A stretch of DNA of 64,000 nucleotides from Calothrix sp. MO_192.B10 (GCA_030065055.1 JASJDS010000076.1:1-64000), one strand, 5' to 3'. Shown: positions 17,683-28,538, numbered from the stretch's first letter. Made by a program: numbers and translations. Notes: a model not told the origin generated them from the letters alone.

Positions 17683-18797
17683 TGTCTATTCCTCTTGTCG
17701 ATCTTAAAGCCCAGTATTTGACCATTCAATCTGAGATTAGTGCTGCAATGGAGCGCGTGATTTCTCGCACCGCTTTTATTGGTGGTGAAGAAGTTAAGCA
17801 ATTCGAGCAAGAATTTGCAGATTACTGTGAGGTCAAGGCTTGTGCTGCTGTTGGTAATGGTACAGATGCCCTTTACCTGACACTAAGAGGTCTCGGTATT
17901 GGTCCAGGTGATGAGGTAATTACCGTAGCCCATACCTTTATTGCCACCACAGAGGCAATTTCTCTCACCGGAGCTAGACCTGTATTTGTGGATATCCGAG
18001 AAGATACCATGTTAATCTGCCCAGATGCAATAGAGGCAGCCATCACCCCCCGAACAAAAGCAATTTTGGTTGTCCATTTATATGGTCAGCCTTGTGAAAT
18101 GGATCGGCTGATGGAGATTGCCCAGGCTCATGGGCTAAAAGTAATTGAAGACGCAGCTCAAGCCCACGGCGCTCGTTGGCAAGGACATCGTGTCGGCTCC
18201 TTAGCAGATGCCGCTTGCTTCAGCTTTTACCCCGGCAAAAATCTGGGAGCATATGGTGATGGCGGAGCAGTTGTCAGTCAGGATGAAGATTTGATCCGTC
18301 ATATCCGGATGCTGGCAAATCATGGTCGCTTAGAGAAGTATACTCACGAAATAGAGGGGGTTAATAGTCGTCTGGATAGTTTACAAGCAGCTATTCTCCG
18401 GGTTAAATTGCCATATTTGGATCAATGGAACCAGTCTCGACAAAAGTTGGCTGCTGCTTACATAGAAGCTCTAGGCAATAGTGATGTGATTCTGCCCGTG
18501 ATCCATCCAAATGCTGAGTCAGTATGGCATTTGTTTGTCATTAGGGTATCAGACCGAAAGCGTTTTCAAGCATATCTGAAAGACCAGGGAATTTCTACAG
18601 GAGTTCATTACCCTATTCCCTTGCATCAACAACCTGCTTATCGATATTTGCAAATTACTCAGGGCTCATTACCAGTCACGGAGAAGATTGCCCAAGAGAT
18701 AGTTAGCCTGCCAATGTATGCAGAGTTGACAAATCACATGGTGAATGATGTAGTCACATCAATTCACTCTTATTTGGGTCAAAAAATTGCTGTTTGA
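17682..18797 (+). CDS. DegT/DnrJ/EryC1 sugar aminotransferase (WlbC/WbpE-like)
   Basis: 371 aa, a PLP enzyme of usual length. PLP-lysine K186 sits in [12 protein letters not shown]. The conserved N-terminal [17 protein letters not shown] and E-D-A-A-Q-A-H-G motifs are all present. It transfers an amino group, usually from glutamate, to a keto nucleotide sugar. Its ATG overlaps the stop of the acetyltransferase, so the pair is translationally coupled. With the Gfo/Idh/MocA gene it gives a three-step 3-acetamido-sugar cassette. Confidence 0.9.
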   Translation: MSIPLVDLKAQYLTIQSEISAAMERVISRTAFIGGEEVKQFEQEFADYCEVKACAAVGNGTDALYLTLRGLGIGPGDEVITVAHTFIATTEAISLTGARPVFVDIREDTMLICPDAIEAAITPRTKAILVVHLYGQPCEMDRLMEIAQAHGLKVIEDAAQAHGARWQGHRVGSLADAACFSFYPGKNLGAYGDGGAVVSQDEDLIRHIRMLANHGRLEKYTHEIEGVNSRLDSLQAAILRVKLPYLDQWNQSRQKLAAAYIEALGNSDVILPVIHPNAESVWHLFVIRVSDRKRFQAYLKDQGISTGVHYPIPLHQQPAYRYLQITQGSLPVTEKIAQEIVSLPMYAELTNHMVNDVVTSIHSYLGQKIAV

Positions 18798-19309
18798 TGA
18801 GAACAGTGGGATTTCATCAAAGTTACTCAAAGTTGGTCAACTTTATCCTCTGATTACGGGTTTAACCATAGTTTATGGGTACAAAATGACTAATCTACTA
18901 GAAATAATTTCCAATTTGTCACAAATTTTCAACGGTTTCAACAACCAATTCATCCCACATTTATGTCACCCAGAAATAATTAGCATTGTTCTGGGTTATA
19001 AAACCCCACAAGGATAAGCGTGTCAGAATAATTCGTAATTGATAATTGATAATTCGCCCATTAGTACACACGGATGAATCCTCTTTCTTGAACCAAGCAA
19101 AGTTGAAAATTTATCCGATCACAGATTACACCGATTCCACTGTCCGTGTAATCCAAAAATCCGTGATCCATAAATAAATTTAGGGGCTAATGCACCATTA
19201 ATTACCTTAGCGCAGCTCCTCTGTAAGAGGCATTATGAATTAATAATTATGAATTAATTAGTCAGTTATTTCCCTCGCATTTGAAAATATCAAAATTAGC
19301 AAATTTTTA
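18798..19309. other. Spacer without a recognised gene
   Basis: A 76-codon open frame (18787-19017) has no recognisable domain and overlaps the aminotransferase end, so it is not called. The right part has degenerate short repeats (GCGCAGCTCCTCTGTAAGAG, also near 29600) and an AT-rich AATTAATAATTATGAATTAA stretch that could precede the flippase promoter. Confidence 0.5.
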
Positions 19310-20785
19310 ATGCCTACTTTTATTCAATCACTGCGCCATCGCTTTTTCTTAGGAGGATTTTTAGGTAATGTACTGGTGCTCGTCGGTGGAACAGCTTTCA
19401 GTCAAGGTTTGTTATTTCTAGCTTCACCACTGATTACTAGGCTCTACAAGCCTGATGATTTTGGTGCTTGGGCCTTAATAAAGAGTCTTGGCTTAATCTT
19501 TGCTGTAGTAGCAAGTTGGCGATATGAACTGTCTATCGTTCTCCCTGAAAAAGATAAGGATGCCGCCAACTTATTTGCAGGTTCTGTTCTTATTGCCACA
19601 GCCATGTCTGGCTTGTTACTCTTTGTAGTCAGCTTTTTTGGAACTCAAGTAGCATATCTGTTGTCAACTGAAGAAATCTTGCCTTGGTTATGGGTTATTC
19701 CACTTACACTTTTGCTCACAGGAATTTATCAATCAAGTAACTATTGGTCTACCCGTAAAAAGCATTTTAAGCGTCTTGCAATTTCTCGAATAACTCAATC
19801 TATAGTGATAGTAGGCATACAGCTAAGTCTACCATTCATTATAGGTGCTAGTTCATCTGGCTTGATTTTGGGGGCAGTTTTTGGACAAATAGCAGCCACA
19901 GGAGCATTAGCAATTCAAATTTGGATAGAAGATAGCAGCTTTCTCCTCAAATCTTGGTCTTGGAAATCCATCAAAGATGGCATTTACAACAACATCAATT
20001 TTCCGTTATATGTCACACCCTACAGCTTTATTACTAATTTAGAAGCACAGATAATTTTGCTGCTACTGGGCACATTTACCACAACTAAAATCCTGGGATT
20101 ATATAGCTTTGCCCATATCATTGTCATGATGCCAATTTCGTTGATTGCCTCTGCACTCAACCAAGTATTTTTTCCCAAAGCTGCCCAGCAATTAGAGTCT
20201 GGAGAATTAGGTAAATTTATTAATCAACTACTGATCGCATTAGTTCTTGTCACTACCCCTTTATTTGCATTTTTCATATTTAATACTGAATGGTTGTTTA
20301 CAACTATTTTTGGCAGGAATTGGACTGAGGCAAGTACTTATGGATTATGGCTAGGATTAACAACATTTATGATGTTATATACCTCCTGGATTGACAGAAT
20401 ATACGATGTTTTAGGTAAGCAGCGTATATTGTTATCAATGGAAATAATCTACGATATTATATCGATTTCTTGTTTTGTGATTACGCTCATTTGGTCACAT
20501 AATCCAATATTTGCAGTTGCTCTTTACAGCATAATAAATGTTGTATACAACTACTTATGGCTAATAATAACTTTTGAATTAGCTCATTTTTCTAAAGCAG
20601 GTATTTGGAAATCTTCTCTATTTTTTGTTGCTATTTTTATTGCTTTTTTAGTATTACATGAGATTGCTAAACATATTTTAACTATTAATTTTTTATTAAT
20701 CAATGATACGATATTAGTTGTATTATATTACACTATTTTTGCTATTACTTACTACAGTAAAACAAGGAGTAAATTAATCCCATGA
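19310..20785 (+). CDS. Polysaccharide repeat-unit flippase (Wzx-like, MOP superfamily)
   Basis: 491 aa with about 12-14 hydrophobic helices. The N-terminal G-N-V-L-V-L-V-G-G-T-A-F-S-Q-G followed by S-P-L-I-T-R-L-Y-x-P-x-D-F-G is the usual polysaccharide-exporter signature. It should flip undecaprenyl-linked repeat units across the plasma membrane for assembly by the polymerase and Wzc. The methyltransferase that follows starts inside its stop codon (ATGA overlap). Start ATG at 19310. Confidence 0.88.
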   Translation: MPTFIQSLRHRFFLGGFLGNVLVLVGGTAFSQGLLFLASPLITRLYKPDDFGAWALIKSLGLIFAVVASWRYELSIVLPEKDKDAANLFAGSVLIATAMSGLLLFVVSFFGTQVAYLLSTEEILPWLWVIPLTLLLTGIYQSSNYWSTRKKHFKRLAISRITQSIVIVGIQLSLPFIIGASSSGLILGAVFGQIAATGALAIQIWIEDSSFLLKSWSWKSIKDGIYNNINFPLYVTPYSFITNLEAQIILLLLGTFTTTKILGLYSFAHIIVMMPISLIASALNQVFFPKAAQQLESGELGKFINQLLIALVLVTTPLFAFFIFNTEWLFTTIFGRNWTEASTYGLWLGLTTFMMLYTSWIDRIYDVLGKQRILLSMEIIYDIISISCFVITLIWSHNPIFAVALYSIINVVYNYLWLIITFELAHFSKAGIWKSSLFFVAIFIAFLVLHEIAKHILTINFLLINDTILVVLYYTIFAITYYSKTRSKLIP

Positions 20786-21444
20786 CTACCTTAAACAAAT
20801 GGAGTAAATATTGGCAAGGTCTCAAAACTCCCTTGCATCAATATGACACTAATGAACATTATCAACAGTACGCCGCAGAGCTAAAAATCCTTTTCGGCAA
20901 TCATATGCCATCTACAGTATTGGAAATCGGCTGTGGTAATGGTGATCTCTACGAATATCTAAATTTTGATAGAGCTAAACTATATAAGGGTGTAGATTTT
21001 TCTCATTCTATGTTAGAGAATTTTAGAGAAAAATACCCAAATATAGATGTGGAATGCTGTGATGGCTCTGGTTATTTTGATGACCAAAAATACAATTTAA
21101 TTTTTTCTAATGGAGTGGTACAGTACTTTGACGATCAAATGCTCCGCCAACATTTTGCTAATGCCAAAAAAATGATGAATGATGACTCTTATTTTGTTTG
21201 TGCATCAATACCTTGGAAAGCACAAAAATTTCGCTATATGAATGGTGAATTAAGAGTCAATCACGATATCAATATACTCAATGGTTATATCAATTCTCTC
21301 AAAAATATTTTGAAAAACCAGATGGGTATTTGGTATGATTTGTCAACTATCAAAAAAATAGCTGCAACATACAATATGTCAGTAGAATTTTATGGTTCTA
21401 TGCACTATATGTATAGATTTCACGCAGTGATGAAACTTAACTAA
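20782..21444 (+). CDS. Class I SAM-dependent methyltransferase
   Basis: 220 aa. Motif I V-L-E-I-G-C-G-N-G-D-L lies at 46-56 and binds S-adenosylmethionine. Motif II-like Y-K-G-V-D-F-S and the D-Q-K-Y-N-L-I-F-S-N-G-V-V-Q-Y segment follow as in small-molecule methyltransferases. It overlaps the flippase gene by 4 bp, so it probably methylates a sugar of the repeat unit. The exact acceptor is unknown. Confidence 0.8.
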   Translation: MTTLNKWSKYWQGLKTPLHQYDTNEHYQQYAAELKILFGNHMPSTVLEIGCGNGDLYEYLNFDRAKLYKGVDFSHSMLENFREKYPNIDVECCDGSGYFDDQKYNLIFSNGVVQYFDDQMLRQHFANAKKMMNDDSYFVCASIPWKAQKFRYMNGELRVNHDINILNGYINSLKNILKNQMGIWYDLSTIKKIAATYNMSVEFYGSMHYMYRFHAVMKLN

Positions 21445-21538
21445 ATTGATTCAATTAATCGAATAATTCCATAATCATAATTAAATATGCTTTATATTGT
21501 CATATTTTTTGCAGTAAAAAGCAGGGTTATTTTAACAG

Positions 21539-22483
21539 ATGTCTGAATGTATTTCACATGTAAATAGTATTTTTCAACAGCCTTGGTGGTTGGATGCATT
21601 ATCTCCTAACCAATGGTCTGAAGTGAGCGTAAAAAAGAACCAAGAAGTGGTTGCTAGATTTCCCTATGTGATTAAGAAAAAATATGGATTGACTGTAATT
21701 ACTCAACCTCCTCTAACTCCAATATTGGGACCTTGGTTAAAACCCTCAAATGCTAAATATGCCAAACAGTTGGCAGAGCAAAAAGAGTTAATGACATTAT
21801 TGATAGAGCAATTGCCTAAATATGACTATTTAATTTCTGCTTTTCACTATTCAATTGAAAATTGGCTTCCCTTTTTCTGGTGTAATTTTTCTCAAACTAC
21901 TTCCTACACTTATGTCTTAGAAAATCTGAAAGACCTTGATGAAATTTGGGCAGGTTTTCGAGAAAATATTCGTCGGGAAATCCGTAAGGCTAAAAAACAA
22001 GTAGTAATCAGGACTGATTTGGATATTGAAAGATTTTTAGAAATTAGCTCCCTAACATTTCAACGCCAGGATAAAAGTTTTCCCTATAGTTCAGAACTAG
22101 TTAAACGTTTAGATGCAGCTTGTGTAAAACAAGAAGCACGGCAGATATTTTTTGCAGAAGATGCACAAGGTAGAATTCATGCAGCTATTTATGTTATTTG
22201 GGATGAAAACTCGGCTTATTATTTAATGGGAGGTGGCGATCCAGAATTACGCAAAAGTGGAGCCACTAGCTTACTGATGTGGGAAGCAATTAAGTTTGCA
22301 GCTAAGGTCACTAAAAAGTTTGATTTTGAAGGCTCAATGATTGAACCAATAGAGCGTTTCTTTCGTGCTTTTGGTGGTAGACAAGTCCCATATTTGAAAG
22401 TAACAGCAATGAGTCGTCGGATGAAGTTTATGATGGCTGGTCGAGATATGCTAGAAGCTATGGTGAGGTCTTCTGTGCCATGA
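21539..22483 (+). CDS. FemAB/GNAT-like acyl or aminoacyl transferase
   Basis: 314 aa. The N-terminal part begins F-Q-Q-P-W-W-L-D-A-L and the middle has F-R-E-N-I-R-R-E-I-R-K-A-K-K. The C-terminal GNAT-like fold carries Y-Y-L-M-G-G-G-D-P-E-L-R-K-S-G-A-T-S-L-L-M-W. This is the arrangement of the BioF2-like acetyltransferase and FemAB-like families common in exopolysaccharide loci. It probably acylates an amino sugar. The deacetylase gene starts 4 bp before its stop, so the two are coupled. Acceptor and donor are not known. Confidence 0.75.
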   Translation: MSECISHVNSIFQQPWWLDALSPNQWSEVSVKKNQEVVARFPYVIKKKYGLTVITQPPLTPILGPWLKPSNAKYAKQLAEQKELMTLLIEQLPKYDYLISAFHYSIENWLPFFWCNFSQTTSYTYVLENLKDLDEIWAGFRENIRREIRKAKKQVVIRTDLDIERFLEISSLTFQRQDKSFPYSSELVKRLDAACVKQEARQIFFAEDAQGRIHAAIYVIWDENSAYYLMGGGDPELRKSGATSLLMWEAIKFAAKVTKKFDFEGSMIEPIERFFRAFGGRQVPYLKVTAMSRRMKFMMAGRDMLEAMVRSSVP

Positions 22484-23886
22484 TTTTAATTCAAATTCCT
22501 GATAACTATCAAGCCGAACGTGACTATATTTTGTCAGTGATGTTTCAAGAGTTTTTAGGCTTGGATATCCAAATTGAGGTAAATGGGCATCCCAATGTGT
22601 TAATTACAATGGGGGATGGTCGAGAATTGATAACTGCCGATGACTTTTTCTCTAAACAAATTGAGGAATGGTTACAACCAGTTTCTTTACCAAAACAACC
22701 CTTAAAAGTATGGAATATGGGAACCACTAAATTAAACGCCATAACAGTAAATTCTCATATTCCTGTCATCTATGGTGATGACCCCGATAATCCTAACTTT
22801 TTTAGCCATTCTGAAGACAAAATCTACCTAGGACTTGATATCTTTGGTTCAGCATTTTTTATGTTAACTCGCTACGAAGAAGTTGTCAGACCATATGAAC
22901 ATGAGCGATTTCCTGGCACTTTTCCAGGGACTAAATCCTTGGCTTATCAGGAGGGATTTTTAGACCGTCCCATTATTAATGAGTATCTAGAAATTCTCTG
23001 GGCTTGTCTCAAACATCTTTGGTCAGGATTAAAGCGTAAAACTTACCAGTTTCAAACTTATGTTAGTCATGATGTAGACGAGCCATTTATGTATGCATTT
23101 ACAGGTGTTCCACGTTTGCTCAAACGTTGCGCTGGGGATGTACTGAAACGGCACAGTTTACTCAAAGCACAGAAGAGTATTTTATCTTGGATGCAAGTTA
23201 CAACTGGTAATTCAAAAGCAGATCCCTGTAATACCTTTGACCTAATCATGGACATCAGCGAAAAGCATAATCTCAAAAGTGCTTTCTACTTTATTACTGA
23301 CCATAGCGGGGGTGCTATTGATGGTAATTACAGTATGAATCACCCTATAATTCGTAGTTTGTTACGCAGAATTCACCAGCGAGGTCACGAAATTGGTTTA
23401 CATACCAGTTATAACACTTACAAGGATGGGGCACAGACCAAAAAAGAATTTGAAATTTTAAAGCAAGTTTGTGCTGAAGAAGGTATTCAACAGGAATATT
23501 GGGGAGGAAGACAGCACTACTTGCGTTGGGAAACTCCAACCACTTTTCAAAACTGGGAGGATGCAGGACTGGACTATGATTCTACTTTATCTTTCGTTGA
23601 TGTAGCAGGATTTCGTTGCGGTATTTGCTACCAATTTTCGACATTCAATCTTCATACTCGTCAAGCTTTAAAACTTCAAGAACAACCACTAATAGTGATG
23701 GAATGTACTGTCATTGATGATATGTTCATGAATCTTGGTCTTGATGGTGAAGCAACTTTACAAACAATGGCTAAATATAAGCAACAGTGTCAGCTTTTCC
23801 AGGGTGATTTCCGGCTTCTTTGGCACAATAATCGTTTGATTGATCAAAGGGAGATAGATATTTACAAACAATTAGTTTCTTTATAA
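22480..23886 (+). CDS. Polysaccharide deacetylase with N-terminal extension
   Basis: 468 aa. An N-terminal domain of about 190 aa of unknown function precedes a NodB-type deacetylase. Metal and catalytic residues are visible in S-H-D-V-D-E-P (Asp pair near 198-200) and in G-H-E-I-G-L-H-T-S-Y (two histidines near 304-309). The stretch Y-W-G-G-R-Q-H-Y-L-R-W is characteristic of this subfamily. It could remove N-acetyl groups from the polymer or repeat unit. Translational coupling to the FemAB/GNAT-like gene suggests deacetylation followed by re-acylation, which is an inference. Confidence 0.82.
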   Translation: MILIQIPDNYQAERDYILSVMFQEFLGLDIQIEVNGHPNVLITMGDGRELITADDFFSKQIEEWLQPVSLPKQPLKVWNMGTTKLNAITVNSHIPVIYGDDPDNPNFFSHSEDKIYLGLDIFGSAFFMLTRYEEVVRPYEHERFPGTFPGTKSLAYQEGFLDRPIINEYLEILWACLKHLWSGLKRKTYQFQTYVSHDVDEPFMYAFTGVPRLLKRCAGDVLKRHSLLKAQKSILSWMQVTTGNSKADPCNTFDLIMDISEKHNLKSAFYFITDHSGGAIDGNYSMNHPIIRSLLRRIHQRGHEIGLHTSYNTYKDGAQTKKEFEILKQVCAEEGIQQEYWGGRQHYLRWETPTTFQNWEDAGLDYDSTLSFVDVAGFRCGICYQFSTFNLHTRQALKLQEQPLIVMECTVIDDMFMNLGLDGEATLQTMAKYKQQCQLFQGDFRLLWHNNRLIDQREIDIYKQLVSL

Positions 23887-23983
23887 ATTTTTGGTGCTTC
23901 TCTTTAGTTGATTAAAGTAACAGCAGACTCTCTGATCCTATTTATCACAAAATATTAGAAAACTTAAATCTGGCATAAAAATT

Positions 23984-25903
23984 ATGTGTGGAATTGCTGG
24001 AATATTACAATTTAATCGCTCAGGAATTGATTCGCAGATGTTAAAAAATCTCAGCAATTCCTTATACTCTCGTGGTCCTGATGATTTGGGATTTTTAGGT
24101 TGGTCAGGAACATCACCAGTACAGGTTTCCCGCAATCCTGACGACCTGCAAAACTGCTGGCTTGGTTTAGTTCACCGTCGTCTTTCCATTCTGGATATTA
24201 GCGAAGCTGGCTGGCAACCAATGGTAACATCAGACGGGCGTTATGCCATTGTTTTCAATGGGGAAATATACAACTACCTAGAACTACAAAGGGAACTGAA
24301 AACATTAGGTTATACTTTCTATTCTCATTCAGACACGGAAGTACTGCTCACTGCTTATGCTCATTGGGGAACCCAAGTCCTGAACCGTTTAGTGGGAATG
24401 TTTGCTTTTGCCATTCTGGATACCCACACACGCCATTTGTTCCTCGCTAGAGATTTTTTTGGTATCAAACCCTTATATTACACTGACTGGCAAGGTGGGT
24501 TTGCTTTTGCTTCTGAAATCAAATCTCTGCTACAACTTCCTGGAGTTAATCGTCAAGTTAATCCCCAAAAATTATACGACTATTTGCGTTTTGGGGTAAC
24601 AGATCATGGCGAGGAAACTTTGTTTACTAAAGTTCGCCAACTTCCTCCCGCTCACTACTTAAAGTTTTCTCTCGATTCGTTGCAAGTAACACAGCCGGTA
24701 CGTTATTGGCAAGTGGAGCTGAATCAACCTTTAGAAATTTCTTTTAAAGCAGCAGCGGAAAAATTACAAGAATTATTTTTAGAAAATATCCGTCTCCATT
24801 TGCGTAGTGATGTTCCTATTGGTGCTGCTCTCTCTGGAGGAATTGACTCATCTAGCATCGTCATGGCAATGCGTTATCTGGAACCTGATGTGGAACTACA
24901 TACCTTTAGCTATATAGCAGATGATCCCAAAGTAAATGAAGAGCATTGGGTAGATATAGTAAGTCAGGCAGCCAGGACTAATCTACATAAGACACAACCT
25001 TTGCCAACTCAACTAGTAGAGGACTTGGACTACTTAATAAATATTCAAGAGCAGCCTTTCAATAGCACAAGTATTTATGCACAGCATCAAGTATTCCATC
25101 TAGCTCAAACAGCAGGAATTAAAGTGATGTTAGATGGCCAAGGAGCAGATGAAATCTTAGGAGGTTATCGAATTTATCTAGGTGCTAGATTAGCTACTTT
25201 AATTCGTCAAGGACATTGGCATCAAGTCACTCAGTTTTTAGAGCAAGCATCGAGATTACCTGAGATGAATAGATTAAGGCTTCTGTTAGTTGGAGGGGGG
25301 TTTCTACTACCTGATAATTTCAAAGGTTTAGCCAGACAGTTAATCGGAAAAGAATTTGCTCCATCTTGGTTAAATTCTAGGTGGTTTGCTGAACGGGAAG
25401 TAATGCTTTCTTTGCCACCAAGCAGACATAAAAAAGAAGTACTACGAGAGCAACTTTACCAAAGTCTGGACAATAATTTACTTTCACTATTGCGTTATGA
25501 AGACCGTAACTCGATGGCTTTTTCTATTGAAAGCCGTGTTCCTTTTCTCACCCCAACTTTAGTTAATTTTATGTTCTCTTTGCCAGAAGAGTATATTATT
25601 GCTCCTGACGGCACAACCAAAGCTGTGTTTAGGCAGGCAATGCGTGGCATTGTTCCAGATTCTATTTTAGACCGTCGAGATAAAATTGGTTTCGCCACCC
25701 CTGAGTTTAACTGGTTAGCTACTTTACGTCCTTGGGTGGAAGAAATACTACATAGCAAACAGTCAATTCCTGCCCTGAATATGGACCAAGTAAATCAGGA
25801 TTGGCAAGCAGTTATTCAAGGACTAAAGCCTTTTGATTTTCGCATTTGGCGTTGGATAAACTTGATAAAATGGGCTGAAAAATATGCTGTAAAATTTGAA
25901 TAA
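23984..25903 (+). CDS. asnB: Glutamine-hydrolysing asparagine synthetase-like amidotransferase
   Basis: 639 aa. Cys2 (M-C-G-I-A-G-I) is the glutaminase nucleophile after Met removal. The glutaminase domain has R-G-P-D-D and N-G-E-I-Y-N-Y. The synthetase domain has the PP-loop motif S-G-G-I-D-S-S near 283-289 and L-D-G-Q-G-A-D-E-I-L-G-G-Y near 382-394. Length matches AsnB. Within an exopolysaccharide locus such proteins often amidate uronic acids of the polymer rather than aspartate, but the sequence alone cannot decide. About 100 bp separate it from the deacetylase gene. Confidence 0.88.
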   Translation: MCGIAGILQFNRSGIDSQMLKNLSNSLYSRGPDDLGFLGWSGTSPVQVSRNPDDLQNCWLGLVHRRLSILDISEAGWQPMVTSDGRYAIVFNGEIYNYLELQRELKTLGYTFYSHSDTEVLLTAYAHWGTQVLNRLVGMFAFAILDTHTRHLFLARDFFGIKPLYYTDWQGGFAFASEIKSLLQLPGVNRQVNPQKLYDYLRFGVTDHGEETLFTKVRQLPPAHYLKFSLDSLQVTQPVRYWQVELNQPLEISFKAAAEKLQELFLENIRLHLRSDVPIGAALSGGIDSSSIVMAMRYLEPDVELHTFSYIADDPKVNEEHWVDIVSQAARTNLHKTQPLPTQLVEDLDYLINIQEQPFNSTSIYAQHQVFHLAQTAGIKVMLDGQGADEILGGYRIYLGARLATLIRQGHWHQVTQFLEQASRLPEMNRLRLLLVGGGFLLPDNFKGLARQLIGKEFAPSWLNSRWFAEREVMLSLPPSRHKKEVLREQLYQSLDNNLLSLLRYEDRNSMAFSIESRVPFLTPTLVNFMFSLPEEYIIAPDGTTKAVFRQAMRGIVPDSILDRRDKIGFATPEFNWLATLRPWVEEILHSKQSIPALNMDQVNQDWQAVIQGLKPFDFRIWRWINLIKWAEKYAVKFE

Positions 25904-26047
25904 ATTTTGAATTAAATAATTACTATCACCTGATTATTTAATGCTTGTGATCAATTCAATATTACCTTGGCATCAATTATATCGAATAATTTTAATTTTA
26001 GAAATGCATTAAATAAAAAAATATTGATTTATCTCGTAATTTGATAC

Positions 26048-27307
26048 ATGAAAAATACTTTGATTGGACTCAATATTATAGTTTTGTTATTCATGATTGC
26101 GTTTTTGCCCTTTTATTTTTATTATGGAAATGAAAGTATTCTTTTATTGCGAAATGCATATTATTTAATATGTCTGCTAGCTTCTAGTATTGTACTATTC
26201 TTTTTTATCATCAAAATTAAATTCAATCACAAATTATTTCCTTTATGTTTCTTCCTGTTATTTACCTTTTTTTCGTGGACTCTTCTAAATCTAACAATTA
26301 GTTATCTTTACCTTGGTGTTCCAGATGCACAGAGTGATATAGTTCGTCTGTCATACTGTTTTTTTGCACTAGTATTCAGTATTGGGTTACCACAAATTTC
26401 TCATAAAAAATATTTTACTGGCTTGATATTTATTATATGGTCAATGATTTTTTATTTTGTAGTTTCCAAGATAGATCCGATAACTTTAGAGTCTGTTTAT
26501 GGTGAAAACGACCCTAAGTTTGCTGGTGTATATCAATATTTAGGTGATACATTCGCATTAGTATCAATGATACTAGCTAGCAAAATTTTAGTTATCAAAA
26601 AAATACCACCAACTGATCTGATTTTAAAAAAAGTCAAAAATAGTCATCAATATCTGCGGCTAAACTTTGTTATTTTTATCTTGATTTCATCAGTTGCCGT
26701 ACTATTTTTTAATGGTTCACGAGCATCTTTTTTCTGCTTTATTTTGGTAGTCCCATATCTAATTTTTGATTCATTTGTTAAATGGTTCGATTTGAGAAAG
26801 ATGATTTTTGTATGCCTTTTACTTGTATCGTCAATTTATGTTGTAAAAATTACAAATAATTTACCAAATTTTGATTCCAGTACTGTTCTATTTTCTAATA
26901 GAAATCTTTCTGCGGTAGAGACAGGTTCTGATGCTTCTTTAGATGAAAGATTATATTACTATGATTTAGGTATTCAAGATATTATCAAAAATCCTATTTT
27001 TGGTAATTATTCAGAGCGAATAATTCAAAGGGGGAGTGGTACATATATACATAATTTACTAGCAACATTTCAGAATTTTGGTTTTCCTGCTTTTTTGAGT
27101 TATCTAAGTCTAATCATTATTTGTATAAAACAATTTTTAAATTCATGGAAGTCTTTCAATGATTCTGAATGTATGCTTTTTAACAGTCTTTTGATTTTTA
27201 ATGTTGTGCAAATTTTAGGATTTAGGCAACCTTTAGGATTCTACGTTATATTTGTGAACTTTGGACTCGCATTAAGGAGATTATCGAAACACAGATTAAA
27301 TTTATGA
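26048..27307 (+). CDS. Polysaccharide polymerase / O-antigen ligase-like membrane protein (Wzy candidate)
   Basis: 419 aa, very hydrophobic and AT-rich, with about 11-12 predicted helices. A large hydrophilic loop in the second half holds D-E-R-L-Y-Y-Y-D-L-G-I-Q-D-I-I-K-N-P-I-F-G, the layout of Wzy polymerases and O-antigen ligases (loop with R-x-x-x/W and x-N-P). A polymerase is otherwise missing from the locus, so this is the best candidate. The sequence is too divergent to name further. Confidence 0.7.
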   Translation: MKNTLIGLNIIVLLFMIAFLPFYFYYGNESILLLRNAYYLICLLASSIVLFFFIIKIKFNHKLFPLCFFLLFTFFSWTLLNLTISYLYLGVPDAQSDIVRLSYCFFALVFSIGLPQISHKKYFTGLIFIIWSMIFYFVVSKIDPITLESVYGENDPKFAGVYQYLGDTFALVSMILASKILVIKKIPPTDLILKKVKNSHQYLRLNFVIFILISSVAVLFFNGSRASFFCFILVVPYLIFDSFVKWFDLRKMIFVCLLLVSSIYVVKITNNLPNFDSSTVLFSNRNLSAVETGSDASLDERLYYYDLGIQDIIKNPIFGNYSERIIQRGSGTYIHNLLATFQNFGFPAFLSYLSLIIICIKQFLNSWKSFNDSECMLFNSLLIFNVVQILGFRQPLGFYVIFVNFGLALRRLSKHRLNL

Positions 27308-27416
27308 TTTAGTAAAATTTGAGGTGTACAAAAACAAAAACAAATATTTTACGAAGCCTGAAAAAAATCAGTAAAATATTCCGAATTAAATAAAATATGT
27401 AATTGCCCTAAAAAAT

Positions 27417-28538
27417 ATGCTTGAACAACCAAACAAAAAAATTAAAGTTTGCCATCTTACTTCAGTTCATCCTTATAATGACACACGTATTTATGTCAAA
27501 GAATGTTGCACTTTAGCCAGTGCCGGCTACGAAACACATCTAGTGGCTCCTGGGGCACCTAATGAAGTGATAAAAAATGTTCAACTTCATTCTATTCCTA
27601 AAATTCAAGAAAGCCGTTTATTACGGATGACTAAGGCTGTTTGGTATGTTTATCAGCAGGCTTTAGCAATTCAAGCAGATATTTATCACTTTCACGATCC
27701 TGAATTAATTCCACTGGGATTGCTATTAGTTAACCAAGGTAAAAATGTGATATACGATGTTCATGAAGATGTGCCAAGGGACATTTTGAGTAAATTCTGG
27801 ATTCCTCAAGTTTGGCGAAAAATTATTAGTTGGACTGTGGAAAAATTAGAAAATTTTGCTGCTCAACACTTCACGGCTATAGTGACAGCAACCCCCTTGA
27901 TTTGCTCCCGCTTTCTCAAGCTAGGGTGTTCTGCTGTCGATGTTAAAAATTATCCAATCCTTGATGAACTGTCATTTCCTGACACTAATTGGGAGGAAAA
28001 GGAACCCGTTGTCTGTTATATAGGCTCAATTACAGAAGAAAGGGGAATTTTTGAGATGATAAAAGGGATTGGGCAAACGGATACTTGCCTACTGCTAGGG
28101 GGTGAATTTGCGTATGCACAACAACGAGAACAAGCAGTGAATATACCTGGATGGGCAAATGTCAAAGAGCTAGGCTGGCTTGGTAGAGAGCAGGTAGTGG
28201 AAACTCTGAGGAAATCAATGGCAGGATTAGTTCTGTTACATCCAAGTCCAAATATAATGAATGCACTTCCAGTGAAAATGTTCGAGTATATGTGTGCTGG
28301 TATTCCTGTCATTGCTTCTAACATTCCTTTGTGGAAAGAAATCGTTGAAGATAATCAATGTGGTATTTGTGTTGATCCTCATAATCCTGAAGCAATTGCT
28401 CAAGGAATTCAATGGATAATTACTCATCCAAATGAAGCTAAAAAGATGGGTGAAAATGGCAGACGTGTAGTCAAAGAAAAGTATAAGTGGGAAAAAGAGT
28501 CAAAAATACTTTTGGAACTTTACAAAGATATTATCTAG
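27417..28538 (+). CDS. Glycosyltransferase family 4
   Basis: 373 aa with two Rossmann-like halves (GT-B). The N-terminus reads V-C-H-L-T-S-V-H-P-Y-N-D-T-R-I-Y-V-K-E. The C-terminal half holds the GT4 E-x7-E-like region L-P-V-K-M-F-E-Y-M-C-A-G-I-P-V-I-A-S-N, followed by C-G-I-C-V-D-P. It should add one sugar to the lipid-linked repeat unit in the cytoplasm. It starts 109 bp after the polymerase candidate. Confidence 0.88.
   Translation: MLEQPNKKIKVCHLTSVHPYNDTRIYVKECCTLASAGYETHLVAPGAPNEVIKNVQLHSIPKIQESRLLRMTKAVWYVYQQALAIQADIYHFHDPELIPLGLLLVNQGKNVIYDVHEDVPRDILSKFWIPQVWRKIISWTVEKLENFAAQHFTAIVTATPLICSRFLKLGCSAVDVKNYPILDELSFPDTNWEEKEPVVCYIGSITEERGIFEMIKGIGQTDTCLLLGGEFAYAQQREQAVNIPGWANVKELGWLGREQVVETLRKSMAGLVLLHPSPNIMNALPVKMFEYMCAGIPVIASNIPLWKEIVEDNQCGICVDPHNPEAIAQGIQWIITHPNEAKKMGENGRRVVKEKYKWEKESKILLELYKDII

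Noticed and set aside
18787-19017. 76-codon open frame after the aminotransferase
   Set aside because: It overlaps the end of a certain gene, shows no domain, no ribosome-binding site, and its composition is like the surrounding spacer.
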